A stretch of 64,000 bases of DNA from an uncultured Oscillospiraceae bacterium (GCA_910579965.1 CAJTWF010000009.1:1-64000); one strand, 5' to 3'. Positions 32,070 through 40,560 are shown, counted from the stretch's first letter. The notes: generated by a model from the letters alone, not told the origin. Translations and numbers: made by a program.

Positions 32070-32819
32070 TTATTTAACGGCTCTTGTTGCTAAGAAAGTC
32101 GGCACATTATATTCGTGCAGAAGACCCTCTCCCGATGTATCCTCGTATAAATGCGTAAGAATAAACCCGGCCTCTAATTGTCCGCCAATTTGTTCTTCAA
32201 GCGTGTGTGAGAACGCAATTCCCCAATCATTTTTGATGGAATCCTCATACGCCACAGAATCTTTTAATGGATTAAACGGTAATTTATACTTGATATTCCG
32301 TTCTGTATCATCAAAAATATACGCAAACCCATTATCTAAACCGCATAGAAGAACCCCGCCCTTTTTCAAAACACGAAAGCATTCTTTAAAAATTGGCTTT
32401 ACCTCCTCAACATAGCAGTTGGATACCGGATGAAAGATCAGATCAAAAGCGCCGTCATCAAACGGTAAGCGTTGGCTCATATCCGCTTGAATGACATTTA
32501 CCTGGTATCCCTCCCGTTTTGCCGTCCTTCTTTCACTTTCACATTGTTTAGTGGAGTAGTCTAAAACCGTACACACAGCGCCTAGTGCAGAGAATATGGG
32601 AATCTGCTGTCCGCCGCCGCTTGCCAAACCGAGCACCTGTTTCCCCTGTACGTCTCCAAACCATGCATGCGGCACATACTTCGTTGGCGTTAACCGCACA
32701 TTCCATTCTCCGTTCAGCGCTTTCACATATTCTTCATGGGTAATGGCTTGTCCCCATTCCCATCCGGCCTCACACCAAGCATCTGTCATTTGGGCATTTA
32801 TCGCTTGATATTTCATCAT
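32070..32819 (-). CDS. Class I SAM-dependent methyltransferase
   Basis: A 249-residue methyltransferase. The SAM-binding glycine loop is VLGLASGGGQQIP, followed by VCTVLDYSTKQ with the acidic end of beta-2 and by an ADMSQRLPFDDGAFDLIFHP motif. The substrate is not evident. The GC content is visibly much lower than that of its neighbours (A/T-rich third positions), suggesting horizontal acquisition. The start at 32819 is chosen for CAGGAG nine bases upstream; a second ATG follows directly. It appears to be transcribed alone. Confidence 0.85.
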   Translation of the reverse strand: MMKYQAINAQMTDAWCEAGWEWGQAITHEEYVKALNGEWNVRLTPTKYVPHAWFGDVQGKQVLGLASGGGQQIPIFSALGAVCTVLDYSTKQCESERRTAKREGYQVNVIQADMSQRLPFDDGAFDLIFHPVSNCYVEEVKPIFKECFRVLKKGGVLLCGLDNGFAYIFDDTERNIKYKLPFNPLKDSVAYEDSIKNDWGIAFSHTLEEQIGGQLEAGFILTHLYEDTSGEGLLHEYNVPTFLATRAVK

Positions 32820-32986
32820 TACTATCGTCTCCTGTTGTCTAAATTGGTCTAATGATTTGGGCATCTCTGGAAGCACGGAAAGCCCTTTGGGGGAGAGGGG
32901 CGTCTTCCCCGGAGGCGGGCGATGCGCGCCCCTGTTTCATGCTGCCGCGGCAAAAATGGACTGCCGCATTCCAATAGCCTCCAGCC

Positions 32987-33015
32987 TTGTCAACCGCCTC
33001 CGGCCGTGCTATGAT
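32987..33015 (+). promoter_or_regulatory. Promoter of the apbE-type gene
   Basis: TTGTCA (32987-32992) and TATGAT (33010-33015) with a 17-base spacer. Confidence 0.75.
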
Positions 33016-33050
33016 AGAGAAACCATTTGAGGAAACCGGGGGAACACGCC

Positions 33051-34055
33051 ATGAGACGACTCTGTCTGGCCGCCGCTGCGGCCTGCCTTCTGCTGCTGGC
33101 CGCCTGTGCCGGGCCGGAGAGCTGGGAGCGGGAGATTCTGGCCATGGACACGGTCATGAAGCTGACCATCTACGGCGAAAACGCCCCCCAGGCCGGGGAG
33201 GCGGCTGTGGACCGCATCCAGGAGCTGGAGGGCCTGCTGTCCGTCACCGGGGAGGACAGCGAGATCTACGCCGCCAACCACACCGGCTCCGCCCAGCTCT
33301 CCCCGGACGCCGCCGCCCTGCTGGACAGGGCCCTGACGCTGTGCCGGGAGACCGGGGGCGCGCTGGACGTGACCATATATCCGGTGGTCCGGGCCTGGGG
33401 CTTCACCACCGGCGCGTACCGGGTCCCCGATGACGGGGAGCTGACGGCCCTGCTGGAGCGGGTGGACTACCGCCAAGCGGCCCTGGAGGGGGACCGGCTC
33501 ACCCTGCCGGAGGGCGTGGAGCTGGATCTGGGGGCCGTGGCCAAGGGCTACACCGGGGACCAGCTGATGGCCCTGCTGGCCCGGGAGGGGATCGCCTCCG
33601 CCATTGTGGAGCTGGGAGGCAACGTCCAGGCCCTGGGGGCCAAGCCGGACGGCTCCCCCTGGCGGGTGGCGCTCCAGGCCCCGGAGGGGGGCTACGCCGG
33701 GGTGCTGGAGATCGTGGACAAGGCGGTGGTCACTTCCGGCGGCTACCAGCGGTACTTTGAGCAGGACGGGGAGATCTACTGGCACATTATTGACCCCGCC
33801 CAGGGCCGCCCGGCCCGCAGCGGCCTCCAGTCTGTGACCATCGTGGCGGACGAGGGGACGCTGTGCGACGGCCTCTCCACAGCTCTGTTCGTCATGGGGC
33901 GGGAGGAGGCTCTGGACTTCTGGAGGACCCGGAACGACTTCGAGTGCGTCCTCATCAGCGAGGACAACACGGTTGCCATTACAGAGGGGCTGGAGGAGAG
34001 CTTCTCCCTCTACGGCGACTGGGAGGGCCGCGCCCTGGAGATCATCCGCCGCTGA
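33051..34055 (+). CDS. apbE: FAD:protein FMN transferase (ApbE lipoprotein)
   Basis: A 334-residue lipoprotein that attaches FMN to Thr or Ser residues of extracytoplasmic electron-transfer proteins such as RnfG/NqrC. The signal peptide ends in a lipobox LLAAC (Cys about residue 19). Conserved ApbE parts are AMDTVMKLTIYG, DVTIYPVVRAWGF, LDLGAVAKGYTGDQL, GGNVQALG and HIIDPAQGRPA. The ATG at 33051 follows GGGGGAA. It overlaps the convergent SLH gene by 14 bases. No rnf genes are in this window. Confidence 0.93.
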   Translation: MRRLCLAAAAACLLLLAACAGPESWEREILAMDTVMKLTIYGENAPQAGEAAVDRIQELEGLLSVTGEDSEIYAANHTGSAQLSPDAAALLDRALTLCRETGGALDVTIYPVVRAWGFTTGAYRVPDDGELTALLERVDYRQAALEGDRLTLPEGVELDLGAVAKGYTGDQLMALLAREGIASAIVELGGNVQALGAKPDGSPWRVALQAPEGGYAGVLEIVDKAVVTSGGYQRYFEQDGEIYWHIIDPAQGRPARSGLQSVTIVADEGTLCDGLSTALFVMGREEALDFWRTRNDFECVLISEDNTVAITEGLEESFSLYGDWEGRALEIIRR

Positions 34056-35073
34056 CCTCCTCCCGGGCTCCGTAGGCCCGGTACAGGAGGGTGACGATCT
34101 GTCCCCTGGTACACACGCCCGCGGGCTCGAACCCGTCCCCCATACCGGAGGCGATCCCCTCCCGGACGGCCCACAGCACCGCCGGGGCGCAGTCCGCCTC
34201 CAGGGGCACATCCGCGAACAGACTGCCCGGGACAGCTCTCCCGTCCTTTACGGCAAAGCAGCAGGAAAAGGTGCTGCCGGCGGAGCCGTCGTCAAAAAAC
34301 TCCCGGACAGCCAGGGCGAAGGACCGGCTCTCCGCCGGGACCTGGTAGACCAGCCTCCCGGACACGCTCTCCCCGGGGGCCAGCTCGTACTCCGCCGGCA
34401 GAGTGGAGGCGGACGAGGGGTAGCCGAAGTCCTGATCCCCCCACTGGAGCTGGAAGTCCGTGTCGTACATGGGGATGGTCCGGTGGTGGACGTTCTTCAC
34501 GGTTACGTCCACCGCCAGCAGCGCCGTCCTCTCGCCGGCGGGAGCGCCTTCCGCGGTGTCTGTCAGGACCGCGTCCCGGACCGTATAGCTGAAAAAGCAG
34601 TTGACCAGTGTGTCCCCCAGGACGCCGCAGACCCGGGTTTCCCCCTCCCCGGCGGCCAGGACTTTCGCCTCCGGCTCCGGCCGGCCCGCCAGCCTCCAGA
34701 GGTATGTCACCGTCTGGGCCCTGGTGCAGGGCGCGTTGGGGGAGAGGGCTCCGCCGGAAACAAGCCCCTGCTCCCGGGCCCAGAGGGCGGCCTCGTAGAA
34801 GTAGTCCGTCTCACCTGCATCGGAAAAGGGATTGGGCCCGGCGGCCGGGGCCGGACAGCCCTTGGCCCGCCAGAGGAAGGTGAGGATCTGGGCCGTGGTG
34901 CAGGGCGCATCCGGGGAGAAGGTTCCGTTCTCGCCGCCGGCGATGGACTGCGCCGCCGCCCAGACCACGGCCTCGCTGTAGTATTGGTCCGCCGGAACGT
35001 CGGAGAAGGCGGCTTGGACCGGAGCTGTACACAGGCACAGGGCGAGGGCTAGGGCGAGAAGCTTCTTTTTCAT
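34042..35073 (-). CDS. Secreted protein with three S-layer homology (SLH) domains
   Basis: A 343-residue exported protein: signal peptide (1-22, ending VQA-AFSDVP), two SLH domains at about 23-75 and 80-130 (FSDVPADQYYSEAVVWAAAQSIAGG; FSDAGETDYFYEAALWAREQGLVSG), a central beta-rich domain (about 135-285) resembling DUF4352-like immunoglobulin folds, and a third SLH motif at the C-terminus (FADVPLEADCAPAVLWAVREGIASG). SLH domains bind pyruvylated cell-wall polymers. AAAGGAAG precedes the ATG at 35073. Confidence 0.88.
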   Translation of the reverse strand: MKKKLLALALALCLCTAPVQAAFSDVPADQYYSEAVVWAAAQSIAGGENGTFSPDAPCTTAQILTFLWRAKGCPAPAAGPNPFSDAGETDYFYEAALWAREQGLVSGGALSPNAPCTRAQTVTYLWRLAGRPEPEAKVLAAGEGETRVCGVLGDTLVNCFFSYTVRDAVLTDTAEGAPAGERTALLAVDVTVKNVHHRTIPMYDTDFQLQWGDQDFGYPSSASTLPAEYELAPGESVSGRLVYQVPAESRSFALAVREFFDDGSAGSTFSCCFAVKDGRAVPGSLFADVPLEADCAPAVLWAVREGIASGMGDGFEPAGVCTRGQIVTLLYRAYGAREEVSGG

Positions 35074-35104
35074 GGGAGATCTTCCTTTCCGTTCTTTTGG
35101 GCAT

Positions 35105-35133
35105 ATTATACCCATTGTCCGGGGGAAATGCAA
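35105..35133 (-). promoter_or_regulatory. Promoter of the SLH protein gene
   Basis: On the minus strand TTGCAT (35133-35128) and TATAAT (35110-35105) with a 17-base spacer. The longer coding frame starts inside this promoter and is rejected. Confidence 0.85.
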
Positions 35134-35449
35134 GGTCCCCGCCGGATCTGGGCAGCCTGTTCTTTTGATTTGATATATTCATATCGTAAGGTTGCGTTTT
35201 ATCAGGGTCTGTTCACACAAGGGCGGCGACAACAAGAGTGAAATAGATAAAGTCCCAAAAGGCAGAATCCGGCTTATCGTAGCGGCAAAAAAGGGGCGTG
35301 TCCTTACGAAAGAAACCAACGTGCAAAAGACAAGCACCGTGGAACTGCGTATAACTGCTATAAGCTGCTACAACTTGGTGATTTATGATATGCTCCCTCA
35401 ATAAGAGACAGAGAAAAAGAAAACTGTCGCTTATAGGGGGAGCAAAACT

Positions 35450-35743
35450 ATGCCGCATAAAGAGAAACTGAAGGTGCAGAAAAAGATAAACCTGATCCGG
35501 TGGTGTCAGGCAGGGAAAACAGAAGCCAGCCGGATAGCGGGGCTGGAGGACCGGCGGGGCCAGCGGAAGAAAGACCAGACGCTGCGTACAGAACCGGAGG
35601 AGGCACAGATCGAGATTGAGCGGTTGGGCGAATTTTCTAACAGATGCCTGCTTGAGATTGGGCGTAACCCGCATCTTGTGATGAGGTCTGGTGTAAAATT
35701 TTGTGTAAGCGAAATTCGACAAAGGCAAGAAGAGGTGCGATGA
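35450..35743 (+). pseudogene. Internally deleted IS3-family (IS150-like) OrfA remnant
   Basis: A 97-codon frame begins MPHKEKLKVQKKINLIR with the first part of the helix-turn-helix of an IS3-type OrfA, then jumps at GLEDRRGQRKKDQTL to the linker and coiled-coil region (typically GLKDRRGxRKxxxxLTEEE). The middle of the domain is missing, and no OrfB follows. It is not expected to be functional. Between 35134 and 36073 I see no intact gene, only this and the next remnant; the frame at 35192-35404 has no recognisable content. Confidence 0.6.
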
Positions 35744-35859
35744 AACGGCACAGGGGGCGGGCTGAATCCCTTGGCCATCGGGGAACCGGCGTGCGGGGCG
35801 GTATGCGCGCCGCAGGTGTGAATGCCGGCCCGTCTGCCGGGACATTCTGCAGCCAGGGA

Positions 35860-36015
35860 TCAGCCGGCAGCACGGTCGGAGAACATGATCTCCAGCTGGC
35901 TGAGCACCAGGTCCCCGTTCTGACATCTGGTACGCCAGCGCTTCGTGATGCGCTGGAAAGCCAGGTAGAGCATCCTGCGCAGGGAATCATCGTTGGTTAC
36001 CATAGCCTCACGCAT
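35860..36015 (-). pseudogene. C-terminal fragment of an IS256/Mutator-type transposase
   Basis: Reading the minus strand, 51 codons give REAMVTNDDSLRRMLYLAF then QRITKRWRTRCQNGDLVLSQ and end LEIMFSDRAAG-stop, matching the C-terminus of IS256-family transposases (VTNDDSLxKMLYLA...W...LSQLxIxFEGR). An in-frame stop lies just upstream at 36016-36018, and the catalytic part is gone. The sequence GTGTAAAATTTTGTGTAAG at 35690-35709 resembles the terminal region of this IS family and may be the element's right end. Confidence 0.7.
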
Positions 36016-36073
36016 CTACCATCCCGTCCCCCCTCGCCCCTCGCCGTTCCGCAGGAAAAGAGGAGAAATCCTG

Positions 36074-36102
36074 TTGAATATACCCAGAACATCCGTTATA
36101 AT
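36074..36102 (+). promoter_or_regulatory. Promoter of the xanthine dehydrogenase gene
   Basis: TTGAAT (36074-36079) and TATAAT (36097-36102) with a 17-base spacer. Confidence 0.82.
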
Positions 36103-36151
36103 AGGAACAGATTCCGTATATCCTGCCAGGGGACCGAAAAGGAGAGACGAC

Positions 36152-38707
36152 ATGGCCACATTTACAGTCAACGGCAAGACCGTAACTGCCGATCACAATC
36201 AGAAGCTGATCCGCTTCCTGCGGGACGAGCTGCGCCTGACCTCCGTGAAGGACGGGTGCAGCGAGGGGGCCTGCGGCGCCTGCACCATCCTGGTGGACGG
36301 AAAGGCCGCCAGGGCCTGCGTCCTCACCACGGACAAGCTGGAGGGCAAATCGCTCCTCACCGTGGAGGGGCTCAGCGAATTTGAAAAGCAGGCCTACACC
36401 TGCGGCTTTGGGGAGGCGGGGGCGGTCCAGTGCGGCTTCTGCATCCCGGGGATGGTGATGGCCGCCAAGGGCCTGCTGGACCAGAATCCGGACCCCACGG
36501 AGGGGGAGATCCGCCGCGCCCTGCGCACCAACATCTGCCGCTGCACCGGCTATGTGAAGATCATTGCGGGCGTACGCCTGACGGCGGCCATCCTCCGCCA
36601 GGGCACTCTGCCGGAGCAATCCCGCTCCTGGGCCCTGGGGGCCCGGGTCCACCGGATAGACACGGCGGAGAAGGTCCGGGGCGAGGGCCTCTACCCCGAC
36701 GACATCTACATGGACGGCATGCTCTACGCCTCTGCGGTCCGCTCCGCCCACCCCCGGGCCATTGTCCGGGCCATCCACACCGAGGAGGCCAAGTCCCTGC
36801 CCGGGGTGGCGGGGGTGTTCACCGCCGCCGACATCCCGGGACAGAACAAGGTGGGCCACCTGGTGAAGGACTGGGACACCATGATCCCCGTGGGCGGCGC
36901 CACCCACTACCTGGGGGACGCCATCTGTCTCGTCGTGGCCGAGAGCCAGGAGGTCCTGGAGAAGGCCAAGCGGATGGTCCAGGTGGAGTACGAGGTGCTG
37001 CGCCCCGTCCGCTCCCCCCAGGAGGCCATGGCCCACGACGCGCCCCTGGTCCACCCCTCCGGCAACCTGCTGGCCCACAAGCACATCCAGCGGGGCAACG
37101 CCGCCCTGGCCATCGCCCGCAGCAAACACGTGCTCACCCGCCGCTTCACCACCCCCTGCACCGAGCACGCCTTCCTGGAGCCGGAGTGCGCCGTGGCCTA
37201 CCCCGACGGGGACGGCGTCATGATCCTCTCCTCGGACCAGAGCGCCTACGACACCCAGCACGAGACCGCCCCCATGCTGGGCCTGCCGCCGGAGAAGGTA
37301 AAGGTGAAGAACATGCTGGTGGGGGGCGGCTTCGGCGGCAAGGAGGATGTGACGGTCCAGCACCACGCCGCCCTGGCGGCCTATCTGACGCAGCGGCCGG
37401 TGAAGTGCAGGCTCAGCCGGGCGGAGAGCCTGCTCATCCACCCCAAGCGCCACCCTATGGAAATGGAGTTCGCCATGGGCTGCGATGAAAACGGCGTTAT
37501 CCAGGGGGTGGCGGCCAACATCATCGCCGACACCGGGGCCTACGCCTCCCTGGGGGGCCCGGTGCTGGAGCGGGCCTGCACCCACGCCTCGGGGCCCTAT
37601 CACTACGAGAATTTCCAGATCGACGGCTACGCCTACTACACCAACAATCCCCCCGCCGGGGCCTTCCGGGGGTTCGGCGTGACCCAGACCTGCTTCTGCG
37701 TGGAGACCCTGCTCAACGAGATGGCGGACCTGGTGGGCATCTCCCCCTGGGAGATCCGCTACCGCAACGCCATCCGCCCCGGCGAGGTGCTGCCCAACGG
37801 CCAGATTGTGGGCCCGGAGACGGGGCTGGTGGAGACCCTGGAGGCGGTGAAGCCCTACTACGACAGGGCAAAATACGCGGGCCTGGCCTGCGCCATGAAG
37901 AACGCCGGCGTGGGCGTGGGCATCCCGGACACGGGCCGGTGCCGGCTGGTGGTCCGGGGCGGAAAGGTCCACATCCAGGCCGGAGCCTCCTGCATCGGCC
38001 AGGGGCTGGGCACGGTGCTGACCCAGATGTGCTGCGGCCAGCTGGGGCTGGAGGGGGAGGACGTGGTCTACCACCGGTCCAGCACCTTCGACGCCCCGGA
38101 CTCCGGCACCACCTCCGGCTCCCGCCAGACCCTCATCACCGGCGAGGCCTGCCGCCGGGCCTGCCAGGACCTGAAGCGGGATCTGGAGGGACGGACCCTG
38201 GAGCAGCTGGAGGGAAGGGAGTACTACGGCGAGTATCTGGCCAGGACAGACCCCCTGGGGGCGGACGTGCCCAACCCGGTCAGCCACGTGGCCTACGGCT
38301 ACGCCACCCAGCTGTGCGTGGTGGGAGAGGACGGAAAAATTGAGCGCATAGTGGCGGCCCACGACGTGGGCCGGGCGGTGAACCCCCTCTCCTGCGAGGG
38401 CCAGATCGAGGGCGGGGTGGTGATGAGCATGGGCTTCGCCCTCACGGAGCAGTATCCGGTGACGGACTGCCGCCCCACGGCCAAATTCGGCACGCTGGGC
38501 CTCTTCAGGGCCGATCAGGTCCCGGAGATCAAGGCCATCGTGGTGGAGAAGCCCGGCCTGGACGTGGCCTGCGGGGCCATCGGCATCGGGGAGATCACCT
38601 CCATCCCCACCGCCCCCGCCATTGCGGACGCCTATTTCCGCTACGACGGAAAGCGGCGCTGCAGCCTGCCCCTGGAGGGGACGCCCTACAGCAGAGTTAA
38701 AAAATAG
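36152..38707 (+). CDS. Molybdenum hydroxylase, selenium-dependent xanthine dehydrogenase type
   Basis: An 851-residue single-chain enzyme joining the [2Fe-2S] and molybdenum parts. Residues 1-150 hold both clusters: Cys36/41/44/56 (plant-type, CSEGACGAC) and Cys94/97/129/131 (CGFC, CRC). From about 165 the molybdopterin-binding part follows, with GGGFGGKEDV, GAFRGFGVTQ, GSRQT and a late GAIGIGEI. No FAD domain is included or encoded nearby, so electrons go to another partner. The layout fits the selenium-dependent xanthine dehydrogenase family of purinolytic Clostridia, which uses a labile selenium atom, not selenocysteine. Substrate is inferred; the exact purine is uncertain. Confidence 0.88.
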   Translation: MATFTVNGKTVTADHNQKLIRFLRDELRLTSVKDGCSEGACGACTILVDGKAARACVLTTDKLEGKSLLTVEGLSEFEKQAYTCGFGEAGAVQCGFCIPGMVMAAKGLLDQNPDPTEGEIRRALRTNICRCTGYVKIIAGVRLTAAILRQGTLPEQSRSWALGARVHRIDTAEKVRGEGLYPDDIYMDGMLYASAVRSAHPRAIVRAIHTEEAKSLPGVAGVFTAADIPGQNKVGHLVKDWDTMIPVGGATHYLGDAICLVVAESQEVLEKAKRMVQVEYEVLRPVRSPQEAMAHDAPLVHPSGNLLAHKHIQRGNAALAIARSKHVLTRRFTTPCTEHAFLEPECAVAYPDGDGVMILSSDQSAYDTQHETAPMLGLPPEKVKVKNMLVGGGFGGKEDVTVQHHAALAAYLTQRPVKCRLSRAESLLIHPKRHPMEMEFAMGCDENGVIQGVAANIIADTGAYASLGGPVLERACTHASGPYHYENFQIDGYAYYTNNPPAGAFRGFGVTQTCFCVETLLNEMADLVGISPWEIRYRNAIRPGEVLPNGQIVGPETGLVETLEAVKPYYDRAKYAGLACAMKNAGVGVGIPDTGRCRLVVRGGKVHIQAGASCIGQGLGTVLTQMCCGQLGLEGEDVVYHRSSTFDAPDSGTTSGSRQTLITGEACRRACQDLKRDLEGRTLEQLEGREYYGEYLARTDPLGADVPNPVSHVAYGYATQLCVVGEDGKIERIVAAHDVGRAVNPLSCEGQIEGGVVMSMGFALTEQYPVTDCRPTAKFGTLGLFRADQVPEIKAIVVEKPGLDVACGAIGIGEITSIPTAPAIADAYFRYDGKRRCSLPLEGTPYSRVKK

Positions 38708-38742
38708 GGGAAAATTTTGGCGGCCTCCCGGCGCATTTTATC

Positions 38743-38771
38743 TTGTGCGCCGGAAAAAAAGGGTCTATAAT
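38743..38771 (+). promoter_or_regulatory. Promoter of the phosphofructokinase gene
   Basis: TTGTGC (38743-38748) and TATAAT (38766-38771) with a 17-base spacer. Confidence 0.75.
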
Positions 38772-38841
38772 CAAAGCGGCACAACGCGAAGCGGGGGCCG
38801 TCCCGCCGGGCGGCCTCCGAAGGATTAAAGGAGGGCTTATC

Positions 38842-39915
38842 ATGAAGCGAATCGGTATGCTGACCAGCGGCGGGGACTGCCAGGCCCTGAACGCGGCCAT
38901 GCGGGGCGTCGCCAAGGCGCTGCTGAACTCGGGGGAGCAGGTGGAGATCTACGGCTTTCAGGACGGCTACCAGGGCCTGATCTACGGCCGCTTCCGGCTG
39001 CTCACCTACGCGGACTTCACCGGCATCCTCACCAAGGGCGGCACCTTCCTGGGCACCAGCCGCACCCCCTTCAAGACCATCCAGATCCCCGGGGACGACG
39101 GCGTGGACAAGGTAGCCGCCATGAAGCAGACCTACTACAAGCTCCAGCTGGACTGCCTGGTGATCCTGGGCGGCAACGGCACCCACAAGACCGCCAACCT
39201 GCTGCGCCAGGAGGGGCTCAACGTCATCACCCTGCCCAAGACCATTGACAACGATCTGTGGGGCACGGACATGACCTTCGGCTTCCAGAGCGCGGTGAAT
39301 GTGGCCACGGAGGCCATCGACTGCATCCACACCACCGCCGCCTCCCACGGCCGGATCTTCATCGTGGAGGTCATGGGCCACAAGGTGGGCTGGCTGACGC
39401 TGAACGCGGGCATTGCCGGCGGCGCGGACATCATCCTCATCCCCGAGATCCCCTATGACATCGACAAGCTGGCCGGGAAGATCAAGGCCCGCCACGACGG
39501 CGGCAGCCGCTTCACCATCCTGGCCGTGGCAGAGGGGGCCATCTCCAGAAAGGACGCGGCCCTGAGCAAGAAGGAGTACAAGAAAAAGATGGCCAACTAC
39601 AAGTACCCCTCCGTGTCCTACGAGATCGCCGAGAAGCTGCGGGAGCGGTGCGGCCTGGAGGTGCGGGTGACGGTGCCCGGCCACACCCAGCGGGGCGGCA
39701 GCCCCTGCCCCTATGACCGGGTGTTCGCCTCCCGGCTGGGCAGCGAGGCCGGCGAGCTGATCCTGAAGGGCAAGTACGGCTTCATGGTGGGCTACAAGAA
39801 CCGGGAGATCGTGAGGGTGCCCCTGGAGGAGGTGGCCGGCAAGCTGAAGATGGTGGACCCGGAGTCCTCCATTGTCAAGGAGGCCAAGCTCCTGGGTATC
39901 AGCTTCGGCGACTGA
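38842..39915 (+). CDS. 6-phosphofructokinase (PFK-A superfamily, mixed-substrate type)
   Basis: A 357-residue phosphofructokinase phosphorylating fructose 6-phosphate at C1. Motifs are LTSGGDCQALN (7-17), GGNGT (110-114) and PKTIDND (132-138). By E. coli numbering the residue at 104 is Gly, typical of ATP use, while position 124 is Lys, typical of pyrophosphate enzymes; this Gly/Lys pairing is seen in ATP-dependent actinobacterial members. Position 103 is Asn here rather than the usual Asp. AAAGGAGGG precedes the ATG at 38842. The phosphate donor should be tested. Confidence 0.88.
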   Translation: MKRIGMLTSGGDCQALNAAMRGVAKALLNSGEQVEIYGFQDGYQGLIYGRFRLLTYADFTGILTKGGTFLGTSRTPFKTIQIPGDDGVDKVAAMKQTYYKLQLDCLVILGGNGTHKTANLLRQEGLNVITLPKTIDNDLWGTDMTFGFQSAVNVATEAIDCIHTTAASHGRIFIVEVMGHKVGWLTLNAGIAGGADIILIPEIPYDIDKLAGKIKARHDGGSRFTILAVAEGAISRKDAALSKKEYKKKMANYKYPSVSYEIAEKLRERCGLEVRVTVPGHTQRGGSPCPYDRVFASRLGSEAGELILKGKYGFMVGYKNREIVRVPLEEVAGKLKMVDPESSIVKEAKLLGISFGD

Positions 39916-39953
39916 GAACCGGACAATCAGCCCTTTTCCATAAGAGCGCACAG

Positions 39954-39992
39954 AGCCGGGGGATTTCATCAAAAGGATGAAATCCCCCGGCT
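39954..39992. terminator. Long hairpin between the convergent pfk and yjdF genes
   Basis: A perfect 17-base stem, 39954-39970 with 39976-39992, with loop AAAAG. It lacks a strong T run on either strand but lies between two converging genes. Confidence 0.7.
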
Positions 39993-40002
39993 TCATATGT
40001 GC

Positions 40003-40413
40003 TCAGCGGCCTCTGTGCTTCTCTTTTCGTTTTTGCCGCTTCTGGTCAAACTTGCGCTGCTTCTCGATTTTCTGCCGCTCTCTGCCGCTCTGCCTCCTCT
40101 GGGTTTTCCTCTCCTCCCGCTGCATCTGCAAAGCCTGCTGGGACTTGGTGCCGATGCCCGGGGTCCGCAGCTGCTCTCTGGCGCTGCGCTGCCTGCGCCT
40201 GGGATGATCTGCGGCCTGTCTCCCCTCGACTGCGACGGCCGGACTGAACCGCAGCCCGTCGTAGTGCTTGAGGATGAAGTCCCAGACCTCGCAGTCCCTG
40301 GGCTCCGCGCCAAAGATGACCTTGCACGCGGACAGCTTCCCGTCTGAGATTCGCTCAAAAACGCCAACCCAGAAGGGGCCCTCAAAAAATACCGTCAGTC
40401 TTCCTGTGTCCAT
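40003..40413 (-). CDS. yjdF: YjdF family RNA-binding-like protein
   Basis: A 136-residue protein of the YjdF (DUF2992) family. The N-terminal part RLTVFFEGPFWVGVFERISDGKLSACKVIFGAEPRDCEVWDFIL is diagnostic. The C-terminal half is extremely basic (many R, K, Q) and should bind nucleic acid. Family members are controlled by the yjdF RNA, which senses azaaromatic compounds, and are thought to help tolerate such toxins; the molecular role is not established. AGGAGGG lies six bases before the ATG. Confidence 0.88.
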   Translation of the reverse strand: MDTGRLTVFFEGPFWVGVFERISDGKLSACKVIFGAEPRDCEVWDFILKHYDGLRFSPAVAVEGRQAADHPRRRQRSAREQLRTPGIGTKSQQALQMQREERKTQRRQSGRERQKIEKQRKFDQKRQKRKEKHRGR

Positions 40414-40447
40414 AACCTTCCCTCCTAAAAATACGTTATGGACAAAG

Positions 40448-40560
40448 AACGGACAACCCAGGAGGGGCAGGTTACTTACCTCGCCAATACGGCGAGACGG
40501 CCGGGCTACCTACCGGCTCTGGCGCACCTTGTCAGGTGCGCGTTGCGTTTTTATCTTTGT
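40448..40560 (-). ncRNA. yjdF riboswitch (azaaromatic-sensing RNA)
   Basis: The leader of yjdF begins, on the minus strand, AAAGATAAAAACGCAACGC and then shows stems GCGCACC/GGTGCGC, CCGG(TAGGTAG)CCCGG and CTCGCC/GGCGAG, with GGTAAGTAACC after them. The GGTAGGT and GTAAGTA single-stranded parts and the gene it precedes match the yjdF motif RNA. At 40466-40460 the RNA carries CCCTCCT, a perfect complement of the yjdF Shine-Dalgarno AGGAGGG (40426-40420), giving a direct route to translational control. Identification is from recalled consensus plus context. Confidence 0.82.

Noticed and set aside
35192..35404. A 70-codon frame in the IS graveyard
   Set aside because: No ribosome binding site, no recognisable sequence, surrounded by decayed elements.
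36008..38362. A 784-codon frame antisense to xanthine dehydrogenase
   Set aside because: Shadow of an authentic gene with two intact iron-sulfur motifs on the other strand.
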